From Prasinococcaceae sp. CCMP 1430 (taxonomy: Eukaryota; Prasinodermophyta; Palmophyllophyceae; Prasinococcales; Prasinococcaceae): 49,357 nt of DNA. The position numbers and the translations under genes are program-made. Under the pieces are notes generated by a model. That model saw nothing but the letters and a program-made list of their open reading frames with translations. It had not been told where the DNA came from and made no database searches. Below, in pieces: positions 31,898 to 42,025 of the stretch. The DNA is taken from assembly GCA_013416795.1 (NCBI GenBank), contig RQSC01000029.1:140087-189443 (forward strand). The letters run 5' to 3'. How positions within the stretch are numbered: the stretch's first letter is position 1; the number at the start of each line of letters is the position of its first letter.

Positions 31898-34084
31898 ATG
31901 CCGCGCGCGCGCGGCAAGGATGCGGACGTGGAGCAGCGGCCCACGCTGCAGGCGGTGCTGCTCGCCGACTCGTTCGCGCAGCGCTTTCGCCCCATCACCG
32001 CGGAGCGCCCCAAGGCGCTGCTGCCGCTCGCCAACGTGCCGATGATCGAGTACACGCTCGAGTGGCTGGCGTCGGGCGGCGTTGAGGAGGTCTTCGTGTT
32101 CTGCTGCGCGCACGCCAAGCAGATCGTCTCGTACATCGAGGGCTCGCAGTGGGCGAACACGCCCAAGTTCAAGGTGTCGACCATCGTGTCCTACAACTGC
32201 CTGAGCGCGGGCGAGGCGCTGCGGCTGATCGAGCAGAAGAATGTGGTGCGGTCGGATTTCGTTCTGGTGAGCGCCGACACGGTGAGCACGATCGACCTCG
32301 CCCCCATCGTGGCAGCGCACCGCGAACGGCGAGTGAAGGACAAGCTCGCGGTGATGACGATGTGCGTCAAGCACGCGAGCGCCGCCACCCGCGAGCGCCG
32401 GCTCGGCGAGCCGCCGCTGATGGTTGCGACCGACCCGGAGACGCAGCAAGTGCTCATGTACGACATGGAGACGACCGGGCGGGGCGCGCTCGCCCTCGAG
32501 TCCGAGTTGTTTGGGGCCCGTGACGCGGTGGAGGTGCACGCCGACATCGTGGACTGCCACATCGACATCTGTGCGCCTGAGGTGCTCATGCTCTTCACCG
32601 ACAACTTCGACTTTCAGCAGATCCGCAGTGACTTCGTGCGTGGCCTGCTGAGCGACGAAGTGCTGGGCAACAAGATCTTCCTAGCAGACGTGGGCAACCA
32701 GTACTCCTTGCGCGTGTCCAACCTGCGCGCTTACGCAGCGGCCTCGCAGGACATCATGCAGCGCTGGAGCTACCCGTACGTGCCCGACGCCAATCTGCTG
32801 CACTGCGAGGCCGGCGATGCGGGGGCCACCACCTACAGCTACGTGCGCGGCAACGTGTACCGGGAGAGCGGCGTTATAGTTCCGCGCAGTGCGCGACTCG
32901 GGGAGGACATCGTCATCGGCGCGGGCACCTCGCTGGGTGAGCGCTGCGTCGTGGAGTCATCGGTGATTGGTCGCGATTGCGTCATCGGCGAGGGGGCCGT
33001 CCTGACCAATTGCTACGTGCACAACGGTGCCCGCGTGCGCGCTGGGGCGAGGCTGTCGCACTGCATGGTGTGCGAGGGGGCCACGGTGGGTGAGAATGTG
33101 ACGGTGGGGGAGGGCTCGATCCTCAGCATTGGGGTGGTCATCGCGGATGGCTTTACGCTGCTGCCGCACTCGCGCGTGAGCTGCTTTCGGCAGCCCGACG
33201 ACGAGGACGGCACCGACGACGAGATGGAGGACGCGGTGTCGCGCGAGATACGTGGCGGCGGCGGCGTAGATGACGGCGGCATGCAGGGAAGCGCCGGCAC
33301 GGAGAGTGCGAGCGAGGTGGGGGCTGGGGGGCGGGGGCTGCTGTGGAAGGTCGACCAGGAGGCTGCCTTCGCAAGCCTTGCTCCGCCGCCGCAGCGCTCC
33401 TTGGTGGACGTCGCCGACGAGGAGCGCTGCGACACGAGCGACGAGGAGGGCGGGGCAGGTTTCGGCGACGACGACGAGGATGAATCGGATGTCGAGTCAG
33501 ACGACGAGGACGCGCTCTTCCTCTCGGAGGTTAAGGAGACTTTCGTGCGTGGTGTTGAGCAGTCCCTGTCCGACGACAACGTGGTGCTCGAGGTGGGCGC
33601 GCTGCGGCTGGCGTACAATAAGACGTGGGCAGACTGTGCTGGCGGCGTGCTACACGCCATCCTGGACATGGCGTGCGCGCAGGTACCGCCAGGGGGAGCC
33701 AACATGGATATGCTGCGCGCACTCAAGCTTGTCTTCAGCAAGTGGGGCCGCCAGCTCAAGAAGTTCGTCATGTCGGAGGACGACGAGGTTGAAATGCTGC
33801 TGGTGGTCGAGGAGTATTGTGACGCGGAGTCGGAGCGCGTGGCGGCGAGCAGCGGCCCGCCGGGCATCACCGTGGGCGGGGTGTTCGCGCAAATGCTCAA
33901 GCTTATGTACGACGACGATTTGTTCCCCGTTAGCGAGGAGGCCATCCTCGCATGGGCGGACGAAAAGGCGGGTGCTGACGAGGAAGATAAGCGCTACGTC
34001 AACAAGGCGATGCCCTTTATCAAGTGGCTGCAGGAAGCGGAGGAGGAGTCCAGCGAGGAGGACTCTGAGGAGGAGAGCGACTGA
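31898..34084 (+). CDS. EIF2B5: Translation initiation factor eIF2B subunit epsilon
   Basis: The single-exon protein of 728 residues is close to the human protein (721). eIF2B epsilon is the catalytic subunit of the guanine-nucleotide exchange factor that recycles eIF2-GDP to eIF2-GTP in the cytoplasm, a control point of the integrated stress response. It has an N-terminal nucleotidyltransferase-like domain (about 15-300: LQAVLLADSFAQRFRPIT, RPKALLPLANVPMIEY), left-handed beta-helix hexapeptide repeats (about 324-428: IGRDCVIGEGAVL, VGENVTVGEGS), a strongly acidic linker (about 430-545) and a C-terminal W2/HEAT domain (about 585-728) that ends in FIKWLQEAEEE and an acidic tail. The W2 aromatic/acidic boxes contact eIF2 beta. 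ATG 31898 is chosen because the homologous region begins within 20 residues; the in-frame extension upstream has no ATG. Confidence 0.95.
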   Translation: MPRARGKDADVEQRPTLQAVLLADSFAQRFRPITAERPKALLPLANVPMIEYTLEWLASGGVEEVFVFCCAHAKQIVSYIEGSQWANTPKFKVSTIVSYNCLSAGEALRLIEQKNVVRSDFVLVSADTVSTIDLAPIVAAHRERRVKDKLAVMTMCVKHASAATRERRLGEPPLMVATDPETQQVLMYDMETTGRGALALESELFGARDAVEVHADIVDCHIDICAPEVLMLFTDNFDFQQIRSDFVRGLLSDEVLGNKIFLADVGNQYSLRVSNLRAYAAASQDIMQRWSYPYVPDANLLHCEAGDAGATTYSYVRGNVYRESGVIVPRSARLGEDIVIGAGTSLGERCVVESSVIGRDCVIGEGAVLTNCYVHNGARVRAGARLSHCMVCEGATVGENVTVGEGSILSIGVVIADGFTLLPHSRVSCFRQPDDEDGTDDEMEDAVSREIRGGGGVDDGGMQGSAGTESASEVGAGGRGLLWKVDQEAAFASLAPPPQRSLVDVADEERCDTSDEEGGAGFGDDDEDESDVESDDEDALFLSEVKETFVRGVEQSLSDDNVVLEVGALRLAYNKTWADCAGGVLHAILDMACAQVPPGGANMDMLRALKLVFSKWGRQLKKFVMSEDDEVEMLLVVEEYCDAESERVAASSGPPGITVGGVFAQMLKLMYDDDLFPVSEEAILAWADEKAGADEEDKRYVNKAMPFIKWLQEAEEESSEEDSEEESD

Positions 34085-34352
34085 GAGGCCGCGCTCTCTC
34101 CAGATCGCCACGGCCCAGGGCGCTGGCACTGTCGCAGATTAAAACTCTCAATTGTACCCACCTGAGCCCCCAGACACCCGTGCGGCCGCGCGCGCAACGT
34201 GAGCGTGCGCGCAACGCGAGCGGGGGCGCTCCGAGTCAGTGTCGTCGTCGTGCAAGTGTGGCGCAGGTCGCACCGGCGCCAGCTACCCGCTCGCGTCGAA
34301 ACCCACCGATTCGCAGCATGGCTGGGAGCGAGGTCGAGCTTCGAGTTTCGGG

Positions 34353-37177
34353 ATGTCCTCCTCTGACTTTCCGGAATTTTTGCAGATGTCCGTACGAATA
34401 GACGTCAAAGCGAACGTCTTGTGCACACTGTACGCTGAAAGAAGTGATGCATCCTTTCCATTAGGGTTTAGGGTTCACAGTCGAGGGTGCATGCGCCAGC
34501 CGGCGGGGCGGCGGCCGTCGCGGCGGCTGGCCGCGCGTGCCGCGCTGGCGGCGGCGTGGGCGGTACGCGTGGCGCAGGCGGCGCGGGCGGCGCGGGCGGC
34601 CAGAAGCGCAAGAAGGGCGGCGGCGGGACTTTCGACGCCATGGGCCTCCTGCCAGACGTGCTGCGCGGCGTGAAGCGCAAGGGTTACCGGCTGCCGACGC
34701 CCATCCAGCGCAAGGCCATCCCACCGGTGCTGATGGGGCGCGACGTCGTTGCGATGGCGCGCACGGGCAGCGGCAAGACGGCGGCGTTCGTGGTGCCCAT
34801 GCTGCAGCGGCTGCGCGAGCGCGACTCGAGCGCGTCGACGCGCGCGCTCATCCTCTCGCCGACGCGCGAGCTCGCGCTACAGACGCACAAAGTGTGCAAG
34901 GAGCTCGGGCGCTACTTGAGCCTGCACTACACGCTGGTGGTGGGCGGCGACGCGCTCGAGGCGCAGTTCGCAGCCATCGAGGCGTCGCCAGACGTCATCG
35001 TGGCGACGCCCGGCCGCTTGCTACACCACCTGAGCGAGATGGAGGGCTTCAGCTTGCGTTCTGTGGAGTACTGCGTGCTCGACGAGGCCGACCGCTGCTT
35101 TGAGATGGGCTTTCGTGAGCAGATCAGCGTCATCATGGGTGGCCTCTCGCCGGCACGCCAGACGCTGCTTTTTAGCGCCACCATGCCCAAGCTCCTGGCC
35201 GAATTTGCGTCGGCTGGCCTGCGCGAGCCCGCGCTCATCCGCCTGGACAAAGACAACAAGCTCAGCCCCGATCTGCACCTCGAATTTGTGCTCGTGCGCG
35301 AGGCCGACAAGCCCGCCGCGCTGCTGCACATGCTGCAGAGCGTCGTACCTTCCGACCAGCAGACGCTCGTCTTCCTGCCCACCAAGCACACGTGTGAGTA
35401 CCTTGCGGAGCTGCTCCTCTTCCATGGCGTTGAGCCCAGCGTCGTATACGGCGCGATGGACCAGACCGCGCGCAAGATCCAGGTGGCGCGCTTCAGGGCG
35501 AAGCGCACATCGATTCTGCTCACCACCGATGTGGCCGCACGCGGCATCGACATTCCGCTGCTCGACAACGTGGTGAATTACGACACGCCAGGCACGGCCA
35601 AGCTCTTCGTCCACCGTGCGGGGCGCGCCGCGCGTGCCGGCCGCGCGGGCACGGCATACACTTTTGGCTGCCCCGATGAAGTGCCCTACGTCGTGGACCT
35701 GCACCTTTTCCTGGGGCGCAAGCTCGTCGCTGCGGGCTCGGGCGCCGTGGGTGCGGCGGAGCCCTCTACGGACGAGCGTTCCGTGCTAGGCCGCGTGCCA
35801 CAGGCGGTTCTTGACGCCGCTAACGAGCAGGTGCGCGCCGCCTCCGCGCAGAGCAACACCGTCGCAGCGCTCGTGCAGCCCGCGGCCAGGGCGCTCAAGC
35901 TGTACCTCAAGACGCGCCCCAGTGCGAGCGCAGAGTCTGCCAGGCGTGCCAAGCCGCTCAAGGACGCGGGACTGCAGCCCATGTTCCTCCAAAGCGCAGC
36001 CGCAGTGGATGCGGGTGCGGGTGCGGGCACCATTGGTGGCGGTGCGGAAGGCGCGCGCGCGTACTATGAGCAGATGGCGAGCGCCGAGGCCGAAGCGGAG
36101 AGGATGCGGGCGGCCATGCGCAACTTCCGCCCAAACCAGACGGTGCTCGAGACCCGCCATCTGGGCGCCAACTCGAAGGCGCGCGAGGCTGCTGCAGAGG
36201 TGATGGCGCGCAAGCGCGAGAGCGATCAGCTCGCCATCCGCAAGACAGCCGAGCAGAACGCGCGCGCCAGGAAGAATGCCCGGGAGAGCGCAGACTACCG
36301 CGACGAGATCATTGGTGGCGGCGGAGAAGGTGGCTGCACCAGCTCTGACGATGATGGTGGGAGTGAAGACCAGCGGAATGGCGGCGCCGATAGTGACGCC
36401 GAGCATGGCGCCGGTCTGGGTGACGGCAGCGACGCAAGCGACGAAAGCGGAAGCGATGTGGAGGCGGACGGCGACGACGACGACGACAGCGATGATGGGG
36501 CCAGGCGCCCAAGCAAGCGCTCGCGCCGCGCCACCGCCAAGCCGGGCTCGATTCGCAGCGGCGGAAGGGTAGCCGGCGCGAGCGGCCCGGTCGCCAGTGG
36601 CGCGTACCGCGACGCCGCGTTCTACGTGCCCAGCTTGCCGCAGCGCGAGTACTACGAGGAAGCCGGATATGCCAACGGCGAGGAGCGTGGCGGGGGCGAA
36701 TCGCTAGGCACGTCGCGCATTGCTGACGCAGTCCTCGACCTGACTGCCGATGATGCCATCGGCATGAAGGCACAGAAAACCAACTACCACTGGGATAGGA
36801 AAAACAAGAAGTACGTCAAGGTGCACGCCGGTGAAAAGCTGAGCTTCAAGGGTGGCCAGATTAAGGTGACCAACGAGGCCGGGCGCAAGACCAAGTCGGG
36901 CGTGGCCAAGAAGAGCATCTACCAACAGTGGAAGGCGCGCAACAAGGGTGCCGGCGCCGCGCACGGCGGTGCGGGCGCGAGTGGCAAGAAGGGCGGCCGC
37001 GCGCCAAACGCGGACGCCAGGGATGAGCTACGCACTCCCCAGCAGGTGCAGAAGGCGCGCGACAAGAAGAAACGCATGGGCGAGCGTGCGCGCGGAGGTG
37101 GAGGTGGCCGAGGCGGGGGGCGCGGTGGGGGAGGGCGCGGCGGTGGGCGCAGCGGAGGCGGCCGCGGGAGGCGGTAA
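34353..37177 (+). CDS. DDX54: DEAD-box RNA helicase DDX54/Dbp10
   Basis: Dbp10/DDX54 is a nucleolar ATP-dependent RNA helicase required for large ribosomal subunit assembly. The main frame (34472-37177) encodes all helicase motifs: Q motif (PTPIQRKAIP), I (ARTGSGKT), Ia (PTRELALQ), Ib (TPGR), II (DEAD), III (SAT), V (ARGID) and VI (HRAGRAARAG). GVKRKGYRLPTPIQRK is typical of Dbp10. An acidic/Ser region follows, then the DBP10CT domain (about 36730-36945, with NYHWDRKNKKYVKVH) and a basic, RGG-rich tail. There is no ATG in the main frame before 34640, which is too late, so a 5' exon is required. The best candidate is 34353-34391 (MSSSDFPEFLQMS) joined by a phase-0, 89-bp intron (GTACGA...TTCACAG) to 34481. 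This gives 911 residues. The family call is firm; the first exon is tentative. Confidence 0.9.
34461..34475 (+). repeat. Interstitial telomere-like TTTAGGG motif
   Basis: The bases TTAGGGTTTAGGGTT match just over two units of the plant/algal telomere repeat TTTAGGG. They lie at the end of the proposed first DDX54 intron. Two units can occur by chance. Confidence 0.5.
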
Positions 37178-38068
37178 CGTGTGCCGGCGTATGTTAATAA
37201 CAGAGGGATCGCCGTTCACGAGCATGACATCATGTGTGTGCCTGTGTGGCGCGGCGGCCGCGCCTCCGCCACACGCGCGCCACGCTGGACCTGCGCGCCC
37301 GCGTGGCCTGCTGCTGCGCGCCACACCGGTGCTGCGCCGTCATCGTCGCACACGCGCACCGTGTTGTCGACCGAGCACGTCTGTCGGTGATCCAATGGTC
37401 GTAACAACCGGGGGCGCACATGCAGTCGCCACCCGTCCCTCCGCGGCCCACCAGCCAGCCAGCGCTGCGGCCCGCCTGTCCGTCAGTCGGGGAACCGAGA
37501 TGCGCCGCTCTCCGGCTGGAGTCCCCTGACCCGTCCGACCGACCATCCGCTCGACGGGATGCTTTGATTGGTTGGTTGATTGGTTGATTGGTTGATTGGC
37601 CCCCGAGCCCGAACCGAACTGAACCGACTCCGTCGGTGCGCTGCTCGGCTTTGATCACACGTTGGTTCCCAAGCGGATGCGATGTGATCACAATGTGCTG
37701 CGCTGCGCCGCCCCCCTTTCGGCCCCCTTCCCGGCCGGATCGCGCCCCGGATCGGCGGCCGCGCGCGCATGCGCTCAATCCGGAATCCCTCGTGTTAGTT
37801 CGGGATTCCGCCAACCAACAGCGGGCGTCGAGCGAGGTTGTAAGCCATTCATGTGTTGGGCGCCTCGGGGTTCCGCGCTTGGGGTCTTTGCCGGTGCGTA
37901 TCCGCGGCAGGTTCCGAAGTCGGAGGAGGAGCGGGGTTGCGGGCGGCGGCCCACGGCGGCGGCGGCGAGGGCGAGTTCGAGTCGCTGCCTGAGTTCGACG
38001 TGCTGCCACAAGAGGCGTGGGTGCGTTCCGCCGGACGCGCGCGGGGCGCGCGCAGGCGCGTCGCGGCG
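37178..38068. other. Intergenic region between DDX54 and chorismate synthase
   Basis: These 891 bp hold the DDX54 3' UTR, a tandem inverted-CCAAT repeat (37566-37599) and the 5' region of chorismate synthase. I see no convincing separate gene. A short upstream exon for chorismate synthase, for example from ATG 37851 to a GTATCC donor at 37898 joined in phase to 38056, cannot be excluded; it would add about 20 residues. Confidence 0.5.
37566..37599 (+). promoter_or_regulatory. Tandem GATTGGTT repeat (four inverted CCAAT boxes)
   Basis: GATTGGTT occurs at 37566, 37578 and 37586, with a further GATTGG at 37594. This gives four ATTGG (CCAAT on the other strand) cores, the last three exactly 8 bp apart. 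CCAAT is the NF-Y recognition core. The array lies about 470-500 bp before the chorismate synthase ATG. Confidence 0.5.
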
Positions 38069-39570
38069 ATGGCGGGCAGCTCGACCGGCCACGCGTTCCG
38101 CGTGACGACGTTCGGCGAGTCGCATGGAAAGGGCGTCGGCTGCATCATCGACGGCGTGCCCCCCAGGCTGCCCATCTCCGAGGAGGACCTGCAGTACGAG
38201 CTTGACAGGCGCAGGCCCGGACAGGTATGAGAGCGGCGGCGCGGACGCTGCGGGGGATGGGATCCTGAGATGCACCTCCACCGCGCTTCCCTGCTCCTGA
38301 CTTCGTCCACGGGCCCGACCACGCGCGCGCGCGCGTGCCCCTCCCCCAACCCCTCCCCCATCCCGCTCCACATGCGCACGCGCTTGCATGTTGGCGCGCT
38401 CCCCTTTGCATGGATGCTGACCCGCACCCGCCACTCGCCCGCCGCGCCGCGCCGCGCCGCGCCATTGCGGGCGCCCGGCAGTCGCGCATCACTACCCCCC
38501 GCAACGAGGCCGACAAAGCGGAGATCCTGAGCGGTGTGCTCGATGGCGTGACGCTGGGCACGCCCATTGCCGTGCTCGTGCGCAACAAGGACCAGCGCTC
38601 GAAGGACTACAGCGAGGTGGTGGTGGCGTACCGCCCGTCGCACGCGGACGCCACGTACGACTTCAAGTACGGCGTGCGCGCGGCGGCCGGCGGGGGTCGC
38701 TCGAGCGCGCGGGAGACCATCGGACGCGTCGCCGCGGGTGCCGTGGCCAAGGCGCTCCTCAAGGCTTTCGGCGTGGAGATCGTGGGCTGGGTGAGCCAGG
38801 TGAAGGACGTTGAGTGCGACGTGGACCCGTCGACCGTGACCATGGAGCAGGTTGAGTCCAACATCGCGCGCTGCCCTGATCCCGAGATCGCCGAGCAAAT
38901 GGTCGCCGCGATTGACGGCGTTCGCAAGAAGGGCAACTCGACGGGCGGCACCGTGACGTGCGTCGCGCGTCGCGTGCCGCGCGGCCTCGGGCAGCCCGTC
39001 TTTGACAAGCTCGAGGCGGAGCTGGCCAAGGCGATGATGAGCCTCCCGGCCACCAAGGGCTTCGAGATCGGCTCGGGCTTCAGCGGCGTGTCCATGACTG
39101 GCATCGAGCACAACGACGAGTTCACGCTCGACCCGGAGGGCAACATCCGCACGCGCACCAACCGCTCTGGTGGCATCCAGGGCGGCATCTCCAACGGCGA
39201 GGACATCGTCTTCAAGGTTGCGTTTAAGCCGACCTCCACCATCGCCAAGAAGCAGAACACTGTCACGCGCGACGGCGTCGAGGAGCAGCTGCGCGCGCGC
39301 GGTCGCCACGACCCCTGCGTGGTGCCGCGCGCGGTCCCGATGGTCGAGAGCATGGCCGCGTTGGTGCTCGCGGACCACCTGATGCAGCACTACGCCCAGT
39401 GCTGCCTGCTGCCCGGGAGCGAGCTGGTCAACCTCGAGGGGCCGGTGGAGGTGGAGGACGTCACTTCCAAGCACTACGAGGCGATGGCGGCGCGTAAGGC
39501 GGAGGAGGACGCGCAGGCCAAGGCCGACGCGGAGAAGGGGGAGGAGTGGGGCGCCGCGGCCGCGCCCTGA
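38069..39570 (+). CDS. aroC: Chorismate synthase, two exons
   Basis: Exons are 38069-38224 and 38482-39570, with a phase-0 intron of 257 bp (GTATGA...GGCAG). The joint rebuilds the invariant [17 protein letters not shown]. The protein has 414 residues. Chorismate synthase converts 5-enolpyruvylshikimate-3-phosphate to chorismate, the last common step toward aromatic amino acids, using reduced FMN. Family signatures are present: GESHG (residues 16-20), [15 protein letters not shown], and [16 protein letters not shown]. It ends with an alanine/acid-rich tail. The protein from ATG 38069 starts almost at the conserved core, so no plastid-targeting peptide is visible. The frame is open for about 220 bp upstream but has no earlier ATG, so a targeting peptide would need a further 5' exon. 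The presence of the shikimate pathway is consistent with an alga and excludes an animal. Confidence 0.95.
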
Positions 39571-39921
39571 GAGAGCGCGATCCGCCCCGTGTACGGTGTA
39601 CGTGTAATTACGACGAAAAAGCAGATCTTTTGAGTGCTGTGCGATGGCGCGCGCGAACGCGCGCCGCGCGCGGAAAAAATACAGGAGCTGCAGCGCGCGC
39701 AGGTCCGCAGCGCGCCCCGTGGGCGCGGGGTGGAGGCCGGGGCGGCATCACTCGGCGAGCGAGTGGCGACGGCGGTCGTGCCGGCGTGCTGGGCGGACGG
39801 CGAGGAGCGCCCCGGCGCGTGCGCAAGCGGCAGAGCGCGTGTGGGCCCGCGGCCTGCGGCGCGTTCCTGCGCCCGGACAGGCCGCGACGCCCATTTTCGA
39901 GGCGCTTGGAGGGATCTCGAC
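39571..39921. other. Intergenic region between chorismate synthase and CBS gene
   Basis: These 351 bp contain a TGTAA motif at 39603-39607 (33 bases past the chorismate synthase stop) and the upstream region of the CBS-domain gene. The CBS frame is open for most of this stretch but has no ATG before 39922. I see no other gene. Confidence 0.55.
39603..39607 (+). terminator. Putative TGTAA poly(A) signal of chorismate synthase
   Basis: TGTAA lies 33 bases past the stop codon. The role is inferred from the same motif after several neighbouring genes. Confidence 0.45.
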
Positions 39922-41833
39922 ATGGCCGGCGCTGCGCGCATTGTCGACAAGGTGCCTATGCCCGCTGCGCCCCTCCCCGAGGGCGAGCACAGTGCCGTCG
40001 CGCTGGCCAAGGCACGGACTGGCCTGCGCGAGGTGTTTGGTGCCGTGCGGCTGCCAGATCTGCTCGAGGCCCTTGGCCCGCGGCGGCTCGCAATCCTGCG
40101 CGGAGATTGCGCCACAGTAGAGGGTGCGCTCCGCATCATGGCGATGCGCAAGCTCCTCGCCGTGCCCGTTGTCGAGCCGCGAGGTGTAAGGGAGGAGGCG
40201 GGTGCTGCCACCGCAGGTGGTGGCAGCGACAGCGCTGCGGGCACTGTGGCCCAGACCATTGTCCCGATGATCCCGGGTGGTGAAAAATCTGACACCACCA
40301 CCCCACTGAGCTCGTCCGCGCCAGCGGCCTCGACCTCGCCGCTGCTCACGGCCGTCGGCGAGGACCCCGCTGCAGTTGGTGGTGCGATCTCCCCGGGCAC
40401 CGCGCAAATCAGGCGCGCCTTCCTGTGGAACCAGTCGGACGCGGTCGGTGAGGTATTGGGATTCGTGGGCGTCGGCGACATCATTGCGTCCTTCACCAAG
40501 CAGTTGGACGAGAGCCTCGGCCTGAAGCTGGACACGCAGCCGCAACTTCAGATGCTGTCGCTCATGAAATCGCTCGAGCGTGCCGGCAAGTATTTCGGCT
40601 CGACCTCGATCAGCACGCTGGTGGACGACAGAAGCACTGGGCTTTTCACCTCGGGCGACGGCGACTTCTTGCTGAGCTCGCAGCTCGAAGACCTGAGCGT
40701 GCTGGACGTCATCTGTCGAGGCTTCGTCAAGCAACCCGCAAACTCGGACGACGCGAGCCTGCGCGCCTTCACGTCGCAGGCAGAGACCGTTCACCGCCTC
40801 GTGGTCGTGGACGCCGGCCATCCCGCCGAGGGGGGCAAGCTCACAGCGGTGTTCAGTCAGACCGACTGCATCCGCTGGCTTTGCGGGCCCGTCGCGCTCT
40901 CGGAGAGTACCGAGACCCACGACACGCTGCCGGACACTGTCCGCGAGGCACTAAGCAACGCCCGGGTAAAGGATCTGCCAGGCTGGGACGACGGCAAGCA
41001 TGCTACGCCGGCAATCTGCGTGCCTGCGTCTACGCTGGCTATCCAGGCGGTGCACGAGATGCTGCGCCACGGCCTTCGCGCGCTCGGCGTCGTTGACATG
41101 AAGGGGCGCCTCATCGGCAACTTTTCAAGTGCGTGCGGCGCCGCGCGCAGGTGTGCGTCGAATGTGCATCGGTCTCTGAGCCAATGCTGCTCTTTTCAAT
41201 GCTGCTTGGCGCAACGCAAAGTGTGTGCGTCCAAGAGAATGTTGCGCAAAGGTGCTCGTGCCGACGTCATCCGAAGTGACTCAAGTGCTGACCCACGATC
41301 GCAATGGTGTTGACCATTGCGTTGAGCAACTCAGTGGCGGATTTGCGCGGGATCAAACCCGAGCATCTCGGAGCCATGGCACTTCCAGTAGCCGAGCTTA
41401 TAGCGTGGGAGCACGCGACTGAATATTCTGGGTTCTCCAATAGGATGGATCATCCCTTCGCTCTCTCGCGCAAGGACCGCGTGCCAGGTGCGGAAGTAGG
41501 GCAGGACCTGAAGGTGCGTATGATTTTGGAGGTGCACGCACCCTGTGCGCGACTGCTCCTCGTCATTGTGTTTTGAGCACCTCTACAACTCGCTCGTGAC
41601 TGGCGCGATCGAGTCTGTCGCTGCTGTGCTGAACCACGTGCCCACCCCGCCCACCCACCGCACTCGCGACGCCATTGCGATAGGTGTGCACTCCAGAATC
41701 CTCTTTGCTGGCAGTCCTTCGCAACCTCGCTGCCAACAAGCTGCACCGCCTGTGGGTGCTGGACAGCGAACGCAAGCCACTCGGGGTCGTCTCGACCACC
41801 GACATTATGGAACTGATCGCCGCTGCGGAGTAG
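39922..41833 (+). CDS. Four-CBS-domain protein (SNF4/AMPK-gamma-like), three exons
   Basis: Exons are 39922-41128, 41335-41517 and 41697-41833, giving 508 residues. Introns are 206 and 179 bp, both phase 1, with donors GTGCGT and GTATGA. The second joint yields DLKVQSSLLAVLRNLAANKL, and the end is KLHRLWVLDSERKPLGVVST followed by TDIMELIAAAE, a classic CBS motif. CBS domains pair to bind adenine nucleotides. Four of them in one chain is the layout of AMPK gamma/SNF4 and of plant PV42/KING1-type proteins, which act with SNF1-related kinases. Other CBS-like stretches are VFSQTDCIRWL, GVVDMKGRLIGNFS and GFVGVGDIIASF. A low-complexity insertion rich in Ala, Gly, Ser and Thr interrupts the first CBS domain. 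Orthology to a specific gamma subunit is not proven. The convergent neighbour is an SnRK/CAMK-like kinase. Confidence 0.8.
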
Positions 41834-42025
41834 GGAGCAACGGACACTTGCAGCCCTAGCACAGCCCACTCACTAGACGCACTGCACGTCAACAAAGACG
41901 GACAGTCCATGGGGCTCGCGGCTCTAAAAGTGCTGGTTTATGAAATAGCGCCGTGGCCCTCAGAGCGCCAGCGTCCGCATCGATGCTCTCCTCGCGGCGG
42001 GTGGTAGCGGCGCGGCTGGCCCTGG

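Noticed and set aside
37566-37599. CRISPR-like repeat array
   Set aside because: The unit is only 8 bp, with no spacers, in a eukaryotic gene region.
39634-39921. Upstream in-frame extension of the CBS-domain protein
   Set aside because: It has no ATG in frame before 39922 and is Arg/Ala-rich without motifs.
41129-41313. Read-through of the first CBS-gene intron as a natural C-terminus
   Set aside because: The read-through is Cys/Arg/Ser-rich and ends abruptly, while splicing restores CBS motifs in the next two exons.
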